Notes under the pieces: model-generated
Told to the model about the DNA's origin: nothing
Seen by the model: the letters and a program-made list of their open reading frames with translations, nothing else
Database searches by the model: none
Shown here: piece by piece, positions 1-7,116 of the stretch
Layout: every line of letters begins with the position of its first letter
Position numbering within the stretch: position 1 is the first letter of the stretch
Assembly (NCBI RefSeq): GCF_002088975.1
Contig: NZ_NCST01000116.1
Span: forward strand, 186,001 to 250,000
From: Henriciella aquimarina
GTDB taxonomy: Bacteria > Pseudomonadota > Alphaproteobacteria > Caulobacterales > Hyphomonadaceae
Reading direction: 5' to 3'
Length of the DNA: 64,000 nt
Made by a program: the position numbers and the translations under genes

Positions 1-162
1 CAGCTTCTGCGCCATGTCCCGGCCCGGCCCGTCGAGATAGGAGGCCGTCTCCTCGACCAGTGCCATGCCGTCAGCGAACACTTTTTCGAAGACACGTGTG
101 GCTGTGAAATCCGGCAGATCGCCGAAGTCATCGTCATGGGACTCGTCGTAATTGGCAGCCAT
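1..162 (-). CDS. rcdA: RcdA / DUF1465 family protein (3'-truncated by window edge)
   Basis: The first 54 residues of a minus-strand gene are visible; the rest lies beyond the left edge. An acidic lead (residues 4-18, rich in Asp and Glu) is followed by RVFEKVFADGMALVEETA and SYLDGPGR, the opening helix pattern of DUF1465, the family of RcdA (regulator of CtrA degradation). In Caulobacter RcdA is an adaptor that helps deliver substrates such as CtrA to ClpXP; that role is family knowledge. The ATG at 162 is preceded by a GAAAGAG ribosome site. The gene lies 113 bases downstream of the DUF1192 gene on the same strand. The assignment rests only on the N-terminus. Confidence 0.75.
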   Translation of the reverse strand, partial: MAANYDESHDDDFGDLPDFTATRVFEKVFADGMALVEETASYLDGPGRDMAQKL

Positions 163-275
163 GTGGTCTCTTTCCGGGCCTTCGGTCGGGTGTGGTGCGC
201 CGCAAACCGGCCAGGGCCGCGCGCGCAGGAAGTCTATTCGCCTGCAGGTTTAAGGGGTCTTAAAGTTTCGGACTT

Positions 276-446
276 TCAGGATTTGAAAATGTCGTCAGCC
301 GCCGATTTATGCGCCTGCTTCTTCTCGATCTCCGCTTCGCAGGCCACGATATCGGCCTTCAACGCTTCGATCCTTTCTTTCAGCTCATCGACGGACATCT
401 TCTCCAGGTCGAGCTTTGCGGGTCTCGGGGGGTCGTCGTCGAACAT
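276..446 (-). CDS. DUF1192 family small protein
   Basis: A 56-residue protein starting MFDDDPPRPAKLDLEKMSVD and continuing through ELKERIEALKADI to a Lys-rich end. This matches DUF1192: an acidic N-terminal tag, the MSVDEL helix start, then one amphipathic, probably coiled-coil helix (residues 18-50). The function of the family is unknown. It is divergent from the quinone oxidoreductase gene and co-directional with the rcdA-like gene. The size is normal for the family. Confidence 0.75.
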   Translation of the reverse strand: MFDDDPPRPAKLDLEKMSVDELKERIEALKADIVACEAEIEKKQAHKSAADDIFKS

Positions 447-558
447 TGATTGCGCGCCTCCATGCCTATAGGCCTGTGCCCCATAAGCAAGGACAGACGC
501 GCGGGGAAATCAAGCGCCGATTTGGCAGCAACCCAGCCGCGATTACAGGAGAATGCCG

Positions 559-1536
559 ATGAGCGAGATGATGAAAGCCGTGATCGCCGCGGAAGGCGAA
601 GCGCTCAAACTGGGCGAGGTCACGCGGCCACAGCCCGGCCCGCACGAAGTGCTTGTGAAGGTTGCCGCCGCCGGCCTGAACCGCGCCGACCTCGTCCAGC
701 GAGCCGGCCATTACCCACCCCCGCCCGGCGCCTCCGACATCATGGGCCTGGAATGCGCCGGCACCGTCGCGGCGGTCGGTGAAAAGGTCACGAAATGGAG
801 CGAAGGCGACCGCGTCTGCGCCCTGCTCGCCGGCGGCGGCTATGCCGAGTTTTGCGCAGTCGATGAAGGCTCGCTCCTGCCCGTGCCGGAGAACCTCACC
901 CTGCAACAGGCGGCCGCGCTGCCGGAAGCGATGATGACGGTCTATGCCAACATCTTCATGCGCTGCGCCTTCCAGAAGGGCGAGACCATCCTGATCCATG
1001 GCGGCACGTCCGGCATCGGCTCCATGGCGATCCAGATGGTGAAGGCCGCGGGCGCCAGCGAAATCTGGACGACGGCCGGCTCGGCGGAAAAGTGCAAGGC
1101 CGCCGAAACGCTCGGCGCCACCCGCGCGATCAATTACAAGGAAGAGGATTTCCAGGAGGTCGTGAAGGATGGCGGCGGCGCCGATGTCATCCTCGACATG
1201 GTCGGCGGCGACTATGTGCAGAAGAACATCTCGGCGGCGCGCGTGAACGGGCGCATCTGCAACATCGCCTATCTCAAGGGCCCGAAGGTCGAGCTCAACC
1301 TGATGCCGCTGATGCTGAAACGGCTGATCCTCACCGGCACGACGTTGCGCGCGCGGCCCGTCGAGGAGAAGGCCGAGATCCGCGCGGCCGTCGAGGAGCG
1401 GTTCTGGCCGCTGGTCGCGCGCGGCGACATCCGCCCCGTCATCGAGCAGAGCTTCGATTTCAACGAGGCCGAAGCCGCTCACGCCCTGATGAGCAAGGGC
1501 GGCCATATCGGCAAGATCCTGCTAAGTGTGGGGTAA
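559..1536 (+). CDS. NAD(P)H-quinone oxidoreductase, PIG3-like MDR family
   Basis: A soluble, zinc-independent medium-chain dehydrogenase/reductase of about 325 residues. It has the N-terminal GroES-like half (VLVKVAAAGLNRADLVQRAG) and a Rossmann half with the cofactor loop HGGTSGIGSMAIQM. The QRAGHYPPPPGASDIMGLE signature is typical of the PIG3/TP53I3 quinone reductases, which reduce quinones with NADPH. An upstream ATG at 553 is possible. The AGGAGA site at 547-552 sits one base from it but six bases before ATG 559, so 559 is preferred. It is monocistronic and divergent from the DUF1192 gene. Confidence 0.85.
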   Translation: MSEMMKAVIAAEGEALKLGEVTRPQPGPHEVLVKVAAAGLNRADLVQRAGHYPPPPGASDIMGLECAGTVAAVGEKVTKWSEGDRVCALLAGGGYAEFCAVDEGSLLPVPENLTLQQAAALPEAMMTVYANIFMRCAFQKGETILIHGGTSGIGSMAIQMVKAAGASEIWTTAGSAEKCKAAETLGATRAINYKEEDFQEVVKDGGGADVILDMVGGDYVQKNISAARVNGRICNIAYLKGPKVELNLMPLMLKRLILTGTTLRARPVEEKAEIRAAVEERFWPLVARGDIRPVIEQSFDFNEAEAAHALMSKGGHIGKILLSVG

Positions 1537-1583
1537 GGAAAAGGTGTGCACTGAAGGTCTGCGGCCTCACTACAAAGCCCATC

Positions 1584-1612
1584 TTCCCAATTCGGCGCTT
1601 AGCCTCTATAAT
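1584..1612 (+). promoter_or_regulatory. Possible sigma-70-type promoter for trcR
   Basis: A perfect TATAAT lies at 1607-1612, 97 bases before the trcR start. The hexamer TTCCCA sits 17 bases upstream as a weak -35. Only the -10 is convincing. Confidence 0.3.
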
Positions 1613-1649
1613 CCTCAGCGTTAGGATTTTTTCCCTTCCTGGAACCTGA

Positions 1650-1674
1650 CCGCCCGGCCCGAAAGGCCGGGCGG
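1650..1674 (+). other. Strong GC hairpin in the trcR leader
   Basis: CCGCCCGGCC (1650-1659) pairs perfectly with GGCCGGGCGG (1665-1674) around the loop CGAAA. It is followed by CTGCGTTT rather than a T-run, so it is a poor intrinsic terminator. It lies 114 bases past the quinone reductase stop and 34 bases before the trcR start. It could end the upstream transcript or form part of the trcR 5' leader. Confidence 0.45.
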
Positions 1675-1708
1675 CTGCGTTTCAGGCGCTAACCAAACGG
1701 AGCCCAAA

Positions 1709-2371
1709 ATGGCCGATATTCTGATGCCCAAGGCGACGGCCGTCTGGCTGATCGACAACACGACGCTCTCCTTCGAGCAGATCGCCGACCTGTGCGGCCT
1801 GCACAAGCTCGAGGTGAAAGGCATTGCCGATGGCGATGTTGCCGAGAACATGCGCGGCGTCGACCCGATCTCTCGCGGGGAACTGACACGCGAGGAAATC
1901 CGCAAGGGCGAGGAAAACCCGGACTATCGCCTGCATGTCGCCGAATCCAAGATCGCGCACATCCCGCAGCCCAAGCGCAAGGGTGCCCGCTACACCCCGG
2001 TGGCGCGGCGCCAGGACAAGCCGGACGCCATCGCCTGGTTCATCCGCAACCACCCGGAAGTAACCGATGCGCAGATCTCCAAGCTGATCGGCACGACCAA
2101 GGCGACCATCACCAATGTGCGCGACAAGACGCACTGGAATTCGCCGAACATCAAGCCGGTCGACCCGGTGACGCTCGGCCTCTGCTCGCAGATCGAGCTT
2201 GACGAAGTCGTCAACAAGGCCGCCGACCGCCGCAAGAAGATGGATGCCCAGAAGGCGCAGGAAATGGACGGGCCGGGCCTGAAGCCGGCGGAAGATGCCG
2301 ACGCGCAGACCAATGCCGTCGACGACGATTCCCCGAACGCCGACGACATCTTCTCGGCCTTCAAGAGCTAG
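1709..2371 (+). CDS. trcR: Cell cycle transcriptional regulator TrcR (DUF1013)
   Basis: A 220-residue protein of the DUF1013 family, found in alphaproteobacteria and named TrcR for its role as a transcriptional regulator in the Caulobacter-type cell cycle. Residues 5-90 carry the conserved block MPKATAVWLIDNTTLSFEQI with a helix-turn-helix-like stretch (TLSFEQIADLCGLHKLEV). A second HTH-like stretch lies near residues 110-145 (VTDAQISKLIGTTKATITNV). The C-terminal 40 residues are acidic and poorly ordered. GGAG at 1698-1701 supports the start. It is flanked by a leader hairpin and a terminator, so it is transcribed alone. Confidence 0.88.
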   Translation: MADILMPKATAVWLIDNTTLSFEQIADLCGLHKLEVKGIADGDVAENMRGVDPISRGELTREEIRKGEENPDYRLHVAESKIAHIPQPKRKGARYTPVARRQDKPDAIAWFIRNHPEVTDAQISKLIGTTKATITNVRDKTHWNSPNIKPVDPVTLGLCSQIELDEVVNKAADRRKKMDAQKAQEMDGPGLKPAEDADAQTNAVDDDSPNADDIFSAFKS

Positions 2372-2399
2372 ACGCTTTCCTCTCTGACGGATCGATTGA

Positions 2400-2438
2400 A
2401 GCCCGCCCGCGCACCTTGCCGGGCGGGCTTAATTTTTC
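2400..2438 (+). terminator. Rho-independent terminator after trcR
   Basis: GCCCGCCCG (2401-2409) pairs with CGGGCGGGC (2420-2428), followed by TTAATTTTT. The convergent methyltransferase stop codon (2429-2431) lies in the T-tract. Confidence 0.85.
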
Positions 2439-3340
2439 TTGTCACCAATTTTCCTGACCGCATCGGCGAGGCTGTGGCGGGCACTGCCAGGGCGCAGGGG
2501 CGTCGGCTGGCTTTCATGCGGCGCCCAGCCCGACAGCCAGATGACGTTGAACGTCGCGCGCACCTTGCCATCGCGGTCGCTATAGCGCTCGGCATAAAGC
2601 TCACTCATTCGCGCCAGGACCGCGCGCGACAGCGGGCGACGCGGAGCTTTTTCATTGCGCGCAAAGGCGGCCTGCTCACCCATCCCCTTGATATCGCCCA
2701 GTAATTTTATTGGGTCTGGATAACGCACTGTGATTGGGTCGAGATCGACCACCGGCAAGGCAAAGCCGGCCCGCTGCATCAGCGCCGCCATGTCCTGCAG
2801 GCCGGGCAGCGGCGACAGGCGCGGCGCCGCGCCTCCGGTCAGCTCGCTTTCCGCCTCGATCAGGCAGGATCTGAGTTCGCTTAGCGTACCTCCTCCGAAA
2901 AGACAGCCCAGGAAGAGCCCGTCGGGCTTCAGCTGCTCGCGGATGCGCGTCAGCGTGCCCGGCAGATCATTGACCCAGTGCAGGCTGAGCACGCTGGCAA
3001 CGAGGTCATAACTCGCCGGCGCGAAGGGTGCGCCCTCCATATCGAGCTGGCCGGCCGAGAGCCCCCTGGCCTGCATCGCCGCGACGAAGCGCGCAGACAT
3101 ATCGACCGCGTCGACCTGCTTCACACGTCCGCTGGCCATCAGCTTTTCAGCCAGCCGCCCGTCATGCGCGCCGAAATCGAGGGCCCGCTCGAAACTGTGC
3201 GTGGAATCTTCCAGCCGTTCGATGAGATGACTCGACTCTCGCTCTTTCAGAAAGGCATAGTCGCTGAACTCCGGCGCGGCCCTGTCGCGGTGCAGGGCAA
3301 CGAGGCCGGGATCGAAGAGTTTGGGTGGGGCGGGTGCCAT
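2429..3340 (-). CDS. SAM-dependent methyltransferase (BioC/NDUFAF5-like)
   Basis: About 303 residues starting MAPAPPKLFDPGLVALHRDR. It is a class I methyltransferase: motif I is ALDFGAHDGRLAEKL (the usual GxGxG is GAHDG), and the later part contains YDLVASVLSLHWVNDLPGTL. The SLHWVNDLP block and overall length resemble the BioC/NDUFAF5 (arginine hydroxylase of complex I) group, so it may act in biotin synthesis or respiratory complex maturation. The substrate is not decided by sequence. An in-frame ATG at 3394 would add 18 residues. Its start overlaps the start of the divergent comF gene. Confidence 0.8.
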   Translation of the reverse strand: MAPAPPKLFDPGLVALHRDRAAPEFSDYAFLKERESSHLIERLEDSTHSFERALDFGAHDGRLAEKLMASGRVKQVDAVDMSARFVAAMQARGLSAGQLDMEGAPFAPASYDLVASVLSLHWVNDLPGTLTRIREQLKPDGLFLGCLFGGGTLSELRSCLIEAESELTGGAAPRLSPLPGLQDMAALMQRAGFALPVVDLDPITVRYPDPIKLLGDIKGMGEQAAFARNEKAPRRPLSRAVLARMSELYAERYSDRDGKVRATFNVIWLSGWAPHESQPTPLRPGSARHSLADAVRKIGDKKN

Positions 3341-4109
3341 GAGCCTCGATATGCATCGCTTGAGGCGTGTCGCAAAGACCGGATTGCGGTCCATGGGTGA
3401 CTTTATCTGGCCACAGCGCTCGCTCGTGACCGGGACAAGCCATGCCGGACAGGGGCTTATCCCGCCCGAGGATTTCGCTCGCCTGACCTTTCTCAACGGC
3501 ACGGGCTGCCGCCAGTGCGCACTGCCGCTGGAGACCGATCTCGGCGAGGTCAGCCTGTGTGGCGCCTGTGCAGCGAAGCCGCCGAAATGGCAGGCCGCCC
3601 GCGCCGCGCTGCAATATGACGACGCCGCCCGCAAGCCGATCCTCGACCTGAAACGCGCCGGGCGCCGCGACGGCCTGGCAACCTTCGCGACCTGGATGGC
3701 GCTTGCCGGGCGCGATGTGCTCGAGACCGCCGACCTGATCGTGCCGGTGCCCCTGCACTATCGACGGCTGACCACACGCGGCTTCAACCAGTCCGGCTGG
3801 CTGGCCCAGGCGCTGGCCCGGCACACCGGCCGGGCCGTTGCCGTCGATGCCCTCCGGCGCCACCGCCCGACGATCAGCCAGGGCGGCCTCTCTGCCCGGG
3901 CGCGGCACAGCAATGTTCGTGGCGCCTTCCAGGTCAGACCCTCGCGGGCAGCTGAGGTTGAGGGGGCGCATATCGTGCTGGTCGATGACGTCTATACGAC
4001 GGGGGCGACCCTGACGGCCTGCACGCGTGCCCTGAAAAAGGGCAAGGCCGCCTCCGTCAGCGTGCTGGTGCTGGCGCGCGTTGTCAGGCCCGGTGACGTC
4101 ACCATATAG
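3339..4109 (+). CDS. comF: ComF family phosphoribosyltransferase-like protein
   Basis: About 256 residues. The C-terminal half is a type I phosphoribosyltransferase fold with the PRPP loop IVLVDDVYTTGATLTAC, preceded by the family block VPVPLHYRRLTTRGFNQS. The N-terminal part keeps one zinc-type pair (CRQCALPLE then CGAC). The usual first CxxC after the opening helix is absent: where many ComF proteins read PPRCLGCG this one reads WPQRSLVTG. ComF proteins are linked to DNA uptake in competent bacteria, but their role here is unknown. The start could also be ATG 3351 or 3393. Confidence 0.82.
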   Translation: MSLDMHRLRRVAKTGLRSMGDFIWPQRSLVTGTSHAGQGLIPPEDFARLTFLNGTGCRQCALPLETDLGEVSLCGACAAKPPKWQAARAALQYDDAARKPILDLKRAGRRDGLATFATWMALAGRDVLETADLIVPVPLHYRRLTTRGFNQSGWLAQALARHTGRAVAVDALRRHRPTISQGGLSARARHSNVRGAFQVRPSRAAEVEGAHIVLVDDVYTTGATLTACTRALKKGKAASVSVLVLARVVRPGDVTI

Positions 4110-4140
4110 AAGGCATTCCAGTTTCTAATGTGGAGCCAGA

Positions 4141-4401
4141 ATGCAAAAGGTCACCGTCTATACACGCGCCATGTGCCCCTACTGCACCCGCGCCATCACC
4201 CTTCTCCAGAAGAAGGGCGTCGACTTTACCGAAATCGATGCCGGCATGGATCCGGCGAAAAAGCAGGAAATGGTCCAGCGCTCGAATGGCGCGCGCACCT
4301 TCCCGCAGGTCTTCGTCGGCGACCGGCATGTCGGTGGCTGCGACGAGCTGATGGCGCTGGAGCGCGAAGGCAAGCTCGACCCGATGCTCAGCGAAGCCTG
4401 A
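4141..4401 (+). CDS. grxC: Glutaredoxin 3
   Basis: An 86-residue cytosolic thiol-disulfide oxidoreductase. It has the dithiol active site CPYC (Cys12, Cys15), the cis-proline block TFPQVFVGDRHVGG and the glutathione-binding GGCDEL. It reduces protein-glutathione mixed disulfides using GSH. GGAG lies six bases before the ATG. The DUF1178 gene follows 23 bases later and is probably in the same transcript, as is common in alphaproteobacteria. Confidence 0.95.
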   Translation: MQKVTVYTRAMCPYCTRAITLLQKKGVDFTEIDAGMDPAKKQEMVQRSNGARTFPQVFVGDRHVGGCDELMALEREGKLDPMLSEA

Positions 4402-4424
4402 AGCAAGGGACGCAGGCTGCGCTC

Positions 4425-4862
4425 ATGATCCGCTATGCTCTGATATGCGATGATTGCGAGGCCGAATTCGATGCCTGGTTCGGCTCCTCATCCATTTTCG
4501 AGACCCAGCGGGAGAAGGGCCTGATCGCCTGCCCGGCCTGTGAGGGCCACCATGTCCGCAAGCAGGTCATGGCGCCTTCGGTGCGTCCCTCGGAGAAGGC
4601 CGGCGCGTCGGACCCGGAAAAGGTGTTCGGCAAGCTCGCTGCCAAGGCGCGCCAGCATATCTCCGAGAATTACGACTATGTCGGCGACGGCTTCGCGGAA
4701 GAAGCGCGCTCGATGTATTATGGCGAGCGCGAGCACAAGCCGATCTGGGGCGAGACGACCCAGGAAGAGCGCGATGCCCTGAAGGAAGAGGGCGTGCCCG
4801 CCGAGCCGCTGCCGCCTGCTTTCGTCCCGCCGAAAAAGAGCGACAAGTCGAAGCTGAACTAG
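4425..4862 (+). CDS. DUF1178 family protein
   Basis: A 145-residue soluble protein. It begins MIRYALICDDCEAEFDAWFG and has a zinc-ribbon-like pair of CxxC motifs (CDDC and CPAC, residues 8-11 and about 36-39), typical of DUF1178. The C-terminal half is charged and ends in a Lys-rich tail. The function is unknown; the ribbon suggests metal binding. Position after grxC suggests co-transcription. Confidence 0.85.
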   Translation: MIRYALICDDCEAEFDAWFGSSSIFETQREKGLIACPACEGHHVRKQVMAPSVRPSEKAGASDPEKVFGKLAAKARQHISENYDYVGDGFAEEARSMYYGEREHKPIWGETTQEERDALKEEGVPAEPLPPAFVPPKKSDKSKLN

Positions 4863-4972
4863 GCGTCCGCGCCTTGCCTGCGGCAAATGAAACGCAGATG
4901 CGACGAGCTGGCCGCTTGACGGCGGAAGCTGTCTTTATAAAACAGCCTGAACTGAGCGACGGAGAAGGCCCA

Positions 4973-5275
4973 ATGGCTTCGAGCGAATACACGCACGGCG
5001 AAATGAAGATCGACTCCCAGTCGAAGATGTATGGCGGCTTCATGAAGGCTGGCACTTGGGGCGCCCTGATCCTTCTGATCACGGTCGGCTACATGACCTT
5101 CACACTGGCTGTCGGGCTGAACTGGCTGGCATCGCTCATCCTGTGCGCCGGCGCCGGGATCGCCATCGGGGCCTTCATGGGCTTCGGCGGCGCCTGGATC
5201 GCGACTGTGATCGCCCTGTCGGGTCTGGCAATCTTCATCCAGATCCTGATTCTGCTGTTCAGCATGGTGCTTTAA
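4973..5275 (+). CDS. aa3-type cytochrome c oxidase subunit IV-like membrane protein
   Basis: 100 residues. The segment KIDSQSKMYGGFMKAGTWG leading into the first membrane helix (about residues 25-46) matches the short bacterial aa3 oxidase subunit IV, which packs against the haem-copper oxidase core. The family is usually about 45-60 residues with one helix. This protein continues into two more hydrophobic segments (about 48-70 and 72-98), so it is an extended form. A strong GGAGAAGG site precedes the ATG. No other oxidase genes are nearby. Confidence 0.75.
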   Translation: MASSEYTHGEMKIDSQSKMYGGFMKAGTWGALILLITVGYMTFTLAVGLNWLASLILCAGAGIAIGAFMGFGGAWIATVIALSGLAIFIQILILLFSMVL

Positions 5276-5283
5276 AGCCCCGC

Positions 5284-6450
5284 TCAATCGAGCGACCGCG
5301 CCCAGGCCCTCACATCCTCGACAAACAGGTCCGGCACTTCCATCGCCGCGAAGTGCCCGCCTTTTGCCATGTCCGACCACCAGGTGATGTTGTAGGCCCG
5401 CTCGCACCAGCTGCGCGGCGGCGGCGTATAGATTTCCTCGCCCGGATAATTGGCAAAGCCTGTGGGGACCTCAACGCGCTGGCCCTCTGGCAGGGCGACG
5501 CCGCCCTCCATGAACAGGGCCGCATAATACCAGACCGACGTCGCGATCGCGTCATTGACGAGATAGAGCATGACATTGGTGAGGAGCTGGTCCTTCGAAT
5601 AGACGCTGAAGAGATCGCCATCCGTCAGGTCCGACCAGCCATGAAACTTCTCCAGAATCCAGGCAGCCGTGCCGACCGGTGAATCCATCAGCGCCATGGC
5701 GAGCGTCTGCGGCTTGGTCGCCTGCTGCATGAAATAGGCACCTTCGGCCTGCATCGCGGCCTGGCTCTGGGCCATCCACTGTTTCTCCGTCTCGCTTTGC
5801 GGGGTGGCCGGCGTCGGACGAAAACCGATCATGTTGAGATGGATCGCGCGACAGCCGCCGCCATGCCCGGCCGCCTGGTCGAAGCCAAGCCATGACGTGA
5901 CCAGCCCGCCCCAGTCGCCCCCTTGGGCGAGATAGGTCTCATAACCCAGCACATCGCGCATCAACGCGTCGAAAAGCTCGGCCGTCTTGCGCTGCCCGAG
6001 TGGCGCGGTCGGCTTCCCGGAAAAGGCATAGCCCGGCAGGGAGGGAATGACGAGGTCGAAGGCATCTTCCGCCTTGCCGCCATGCTGTGACGGATAGGCC
6101 AAGGGCCCGATCGCCTCGTAGAATTCATAGAAGGACCCCGGCCAGCCATGCGTCAGCAGAAGCGGGCGTTTGCCTTCGGCCTCGCCGACAATGTGGAGGA
6201 AATGGAGATCGAGCCCGCCAACTTCGGCCTTGAAGTGCGGCCAGGCATTGAGCCTGGCTTCCATGGCGCGCCAGTCATACCGCTCCAGCCAGTAGGCCTG
6301 GATGTCCTTCATGACGTCGGTGGCCATGCCGAACTGCCAGGGGCCGCCGACGTCCGGCGCCGGGAACCAGCGATAGGCCGCCACGCGCTCACGAATGCGC
6401 GACAGCGTTTCATCGCTAATGTCGATGGTGAAAGGGCGCGCGCCAGCCAT
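5284..6450 (-). CDS. Epoxide hydrolase, N-terminal EHN domain plus alpha/beta hydrolase
   Basis: 388 residues of the microsomal epoxide hydrolase type. The N-terminal EHN domain starts FTIDISDETLSRIRERVAAY and the alpha/beta hydrolase core follows. The oxyanion loop reads HGWPGSFYEF, the nucleophile elbow AQGGDWGGLVTSWL (Asp) and the general base lies in KGGHFAAMEVPDLF (His). Such enzymes open epoxides to diols through an ester intermediate; the substrate is unknown. The ribosome site CAGGAGG can pair with an upstream CTCCTG in the leader. Confidence 0.88.
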   Translation of the reverse strand: MAGARPFTIDISDETLSRIRERVAAYRWFPAPDVGGPWQFGMATDVMKDIQAYWLERYDWRAMEARLNAWPHFKAEVGGLDLHFLHIVGEAEGKRPLLLTHGWPGSFYEFYEAIGPLAYPSQHGGKAEDAFDLVIPSLPGYAFSGKPTAPLGQRKTAELFDALMRDVLGYETYLAQGGDWGGLVTSWLGFDQAAGHGGGCRAIHLNMIGFRPTPATPQSETEKQWMAQSQAAMQAEGAYFMQQATKPQTLAMALMDSPVGTAAWILEKFHGWSDLTDGDLFSVYSKDQLLTNVMLYLVNDAIATSVWYYAALFMEGGVALPEGQRVEVPTGFANYPGEEIYTPPPRSWCERAYNITWWSDMAKGGHFAAMEVPDLFVEDVRAWARSLD

Positions 6451-6456
6451 GGCATC

Positions 6457-6477
6457 CTCCTGCTTTTTAATCAGGAG
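6457..6477 (-). promoter_or_regulatory. Hairpin covering the epoxide hydrolase ribosome site
   Basis: On the minus strand CTCCTG (6477-6472) can pair with CAGGAG (6462-6457) across an A/T-rich 9-base loop. The second arm is the Shine-Dalgarno sequence of the gene starting at 6450. Six base pairs would partly hide the ribosome site. The effect is a prediction only. Confidence 0.35.
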
Positions 6478-6529
6478 AGCATGACGGCTTGGGGCCCGGC
6501 GTCAATTTCACGCCGGGGAAGGCAAAGAC

Positions 6530-6700
6530 CTATTCGGGATAGCCTTCATTAACGCGGTTGAAGCGGTCGGCGGTCGCGCCGCCAGCGGCTGTCACCGCGC
6601 CGACGAGTCCGAGGACCAGGAGCGCGAGAAGCAGGCCGTACTCGACAGCGGTCGCTGCCCGCGTATCGCCACAGTATCTCAGAACTAGATGCCGGACCAT
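6530..6700 (-). CDS. Flp/Fap-type IVb pilin-like protein
   Basis: 56 residues: a short basic leader, then RAATAVEYGLLLALLVLGLV, the class IVb pilin signature with Glu at +5 of the mature chain and Tyr next to it. In most Flp pilins the leader ends in Gly before ATAVEY; here the position is Ala. Mature Flp pilins form Tad pili, but no tad or cpa genes are in the window. It starts 11 bases after the mutT stop with an AAGGTGGG site, so it is probably the last gene of the PPIase-argJ-mutT transcript. Confidence 0.78.
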   Translation of the reverse strand: MVRHLVLRYCGDTRAATAVEYGLLLALLVLGLVGAVTAAGGATADRFNRVNEGYPE

Positions 6701-6711
6701 GAGCCCACCTT

Positions 6712-7116
6712 TTAAAAGCGCGCCGCCAGATCCTCGAAAAGCGGGACATCGGCCGGCGGCGCGGGAAAGTCTGCCAGAGCAGCCGGACGGACCCATTCGA
6801 GGGCCTGACCCTCGACCGGGACCGGATCACCGCTCCAGTCGCGCACTTCGAACAGTGGCATGAAAAGGTGAAAGCCGGGATAATCGAAACTGGCAAAATT
6901 GAGCGGCCTCAAATCTGCCGGTTGAACGCCAATCTGTAGTTCTTCTTGCAGCTCCCGGCAAAGCGCGTCTTCCGGCGTCTCGCCGGTTTCGACTTTTCCG
7001 CCCGGAAATTCCCACAGGCCCGCCATGGATTTCCCCTGCGGCCGCTGCGCGAGCAGGATACGGCCGTCGGCGTCGAAAATGGCGGCGGCGGCGACGAAAA
7101 CGAGCGGTTTCGTCAT
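6712..7116 (-). CDS. mutT: 8-oxo-dGTP diphosphatase MutT-like Nudix hydrolase
   Basis: 134 residues. The Nudix box runs from GGKVETGETPEDAL through RELQEELQI, and the MutT-type lead LLAQRPQGKSMAGLWEFPGG precedes it. It cleanses the nucleotide pool of 8-oxo-dGTP by hydrolysis to the monophosphate. The start codon overlaps the argJ stop (ATGA), so translation is coupled. argJ followed by mutT is a common pairing in alphaproteobacteria. Confidence 0.92.
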   Translation of the reverse strand: MTKPLVFVAAAAIFDADGRILLAQRPQGKSMAGLWEFPGGKVETGETPEDALCRELQEELQIGVQPADLRPLNFASFDYPGFHLFMPLFEVRDWSGDPVPVEGQALEWVRPAALADFPAPPADVPLFEDLAARF

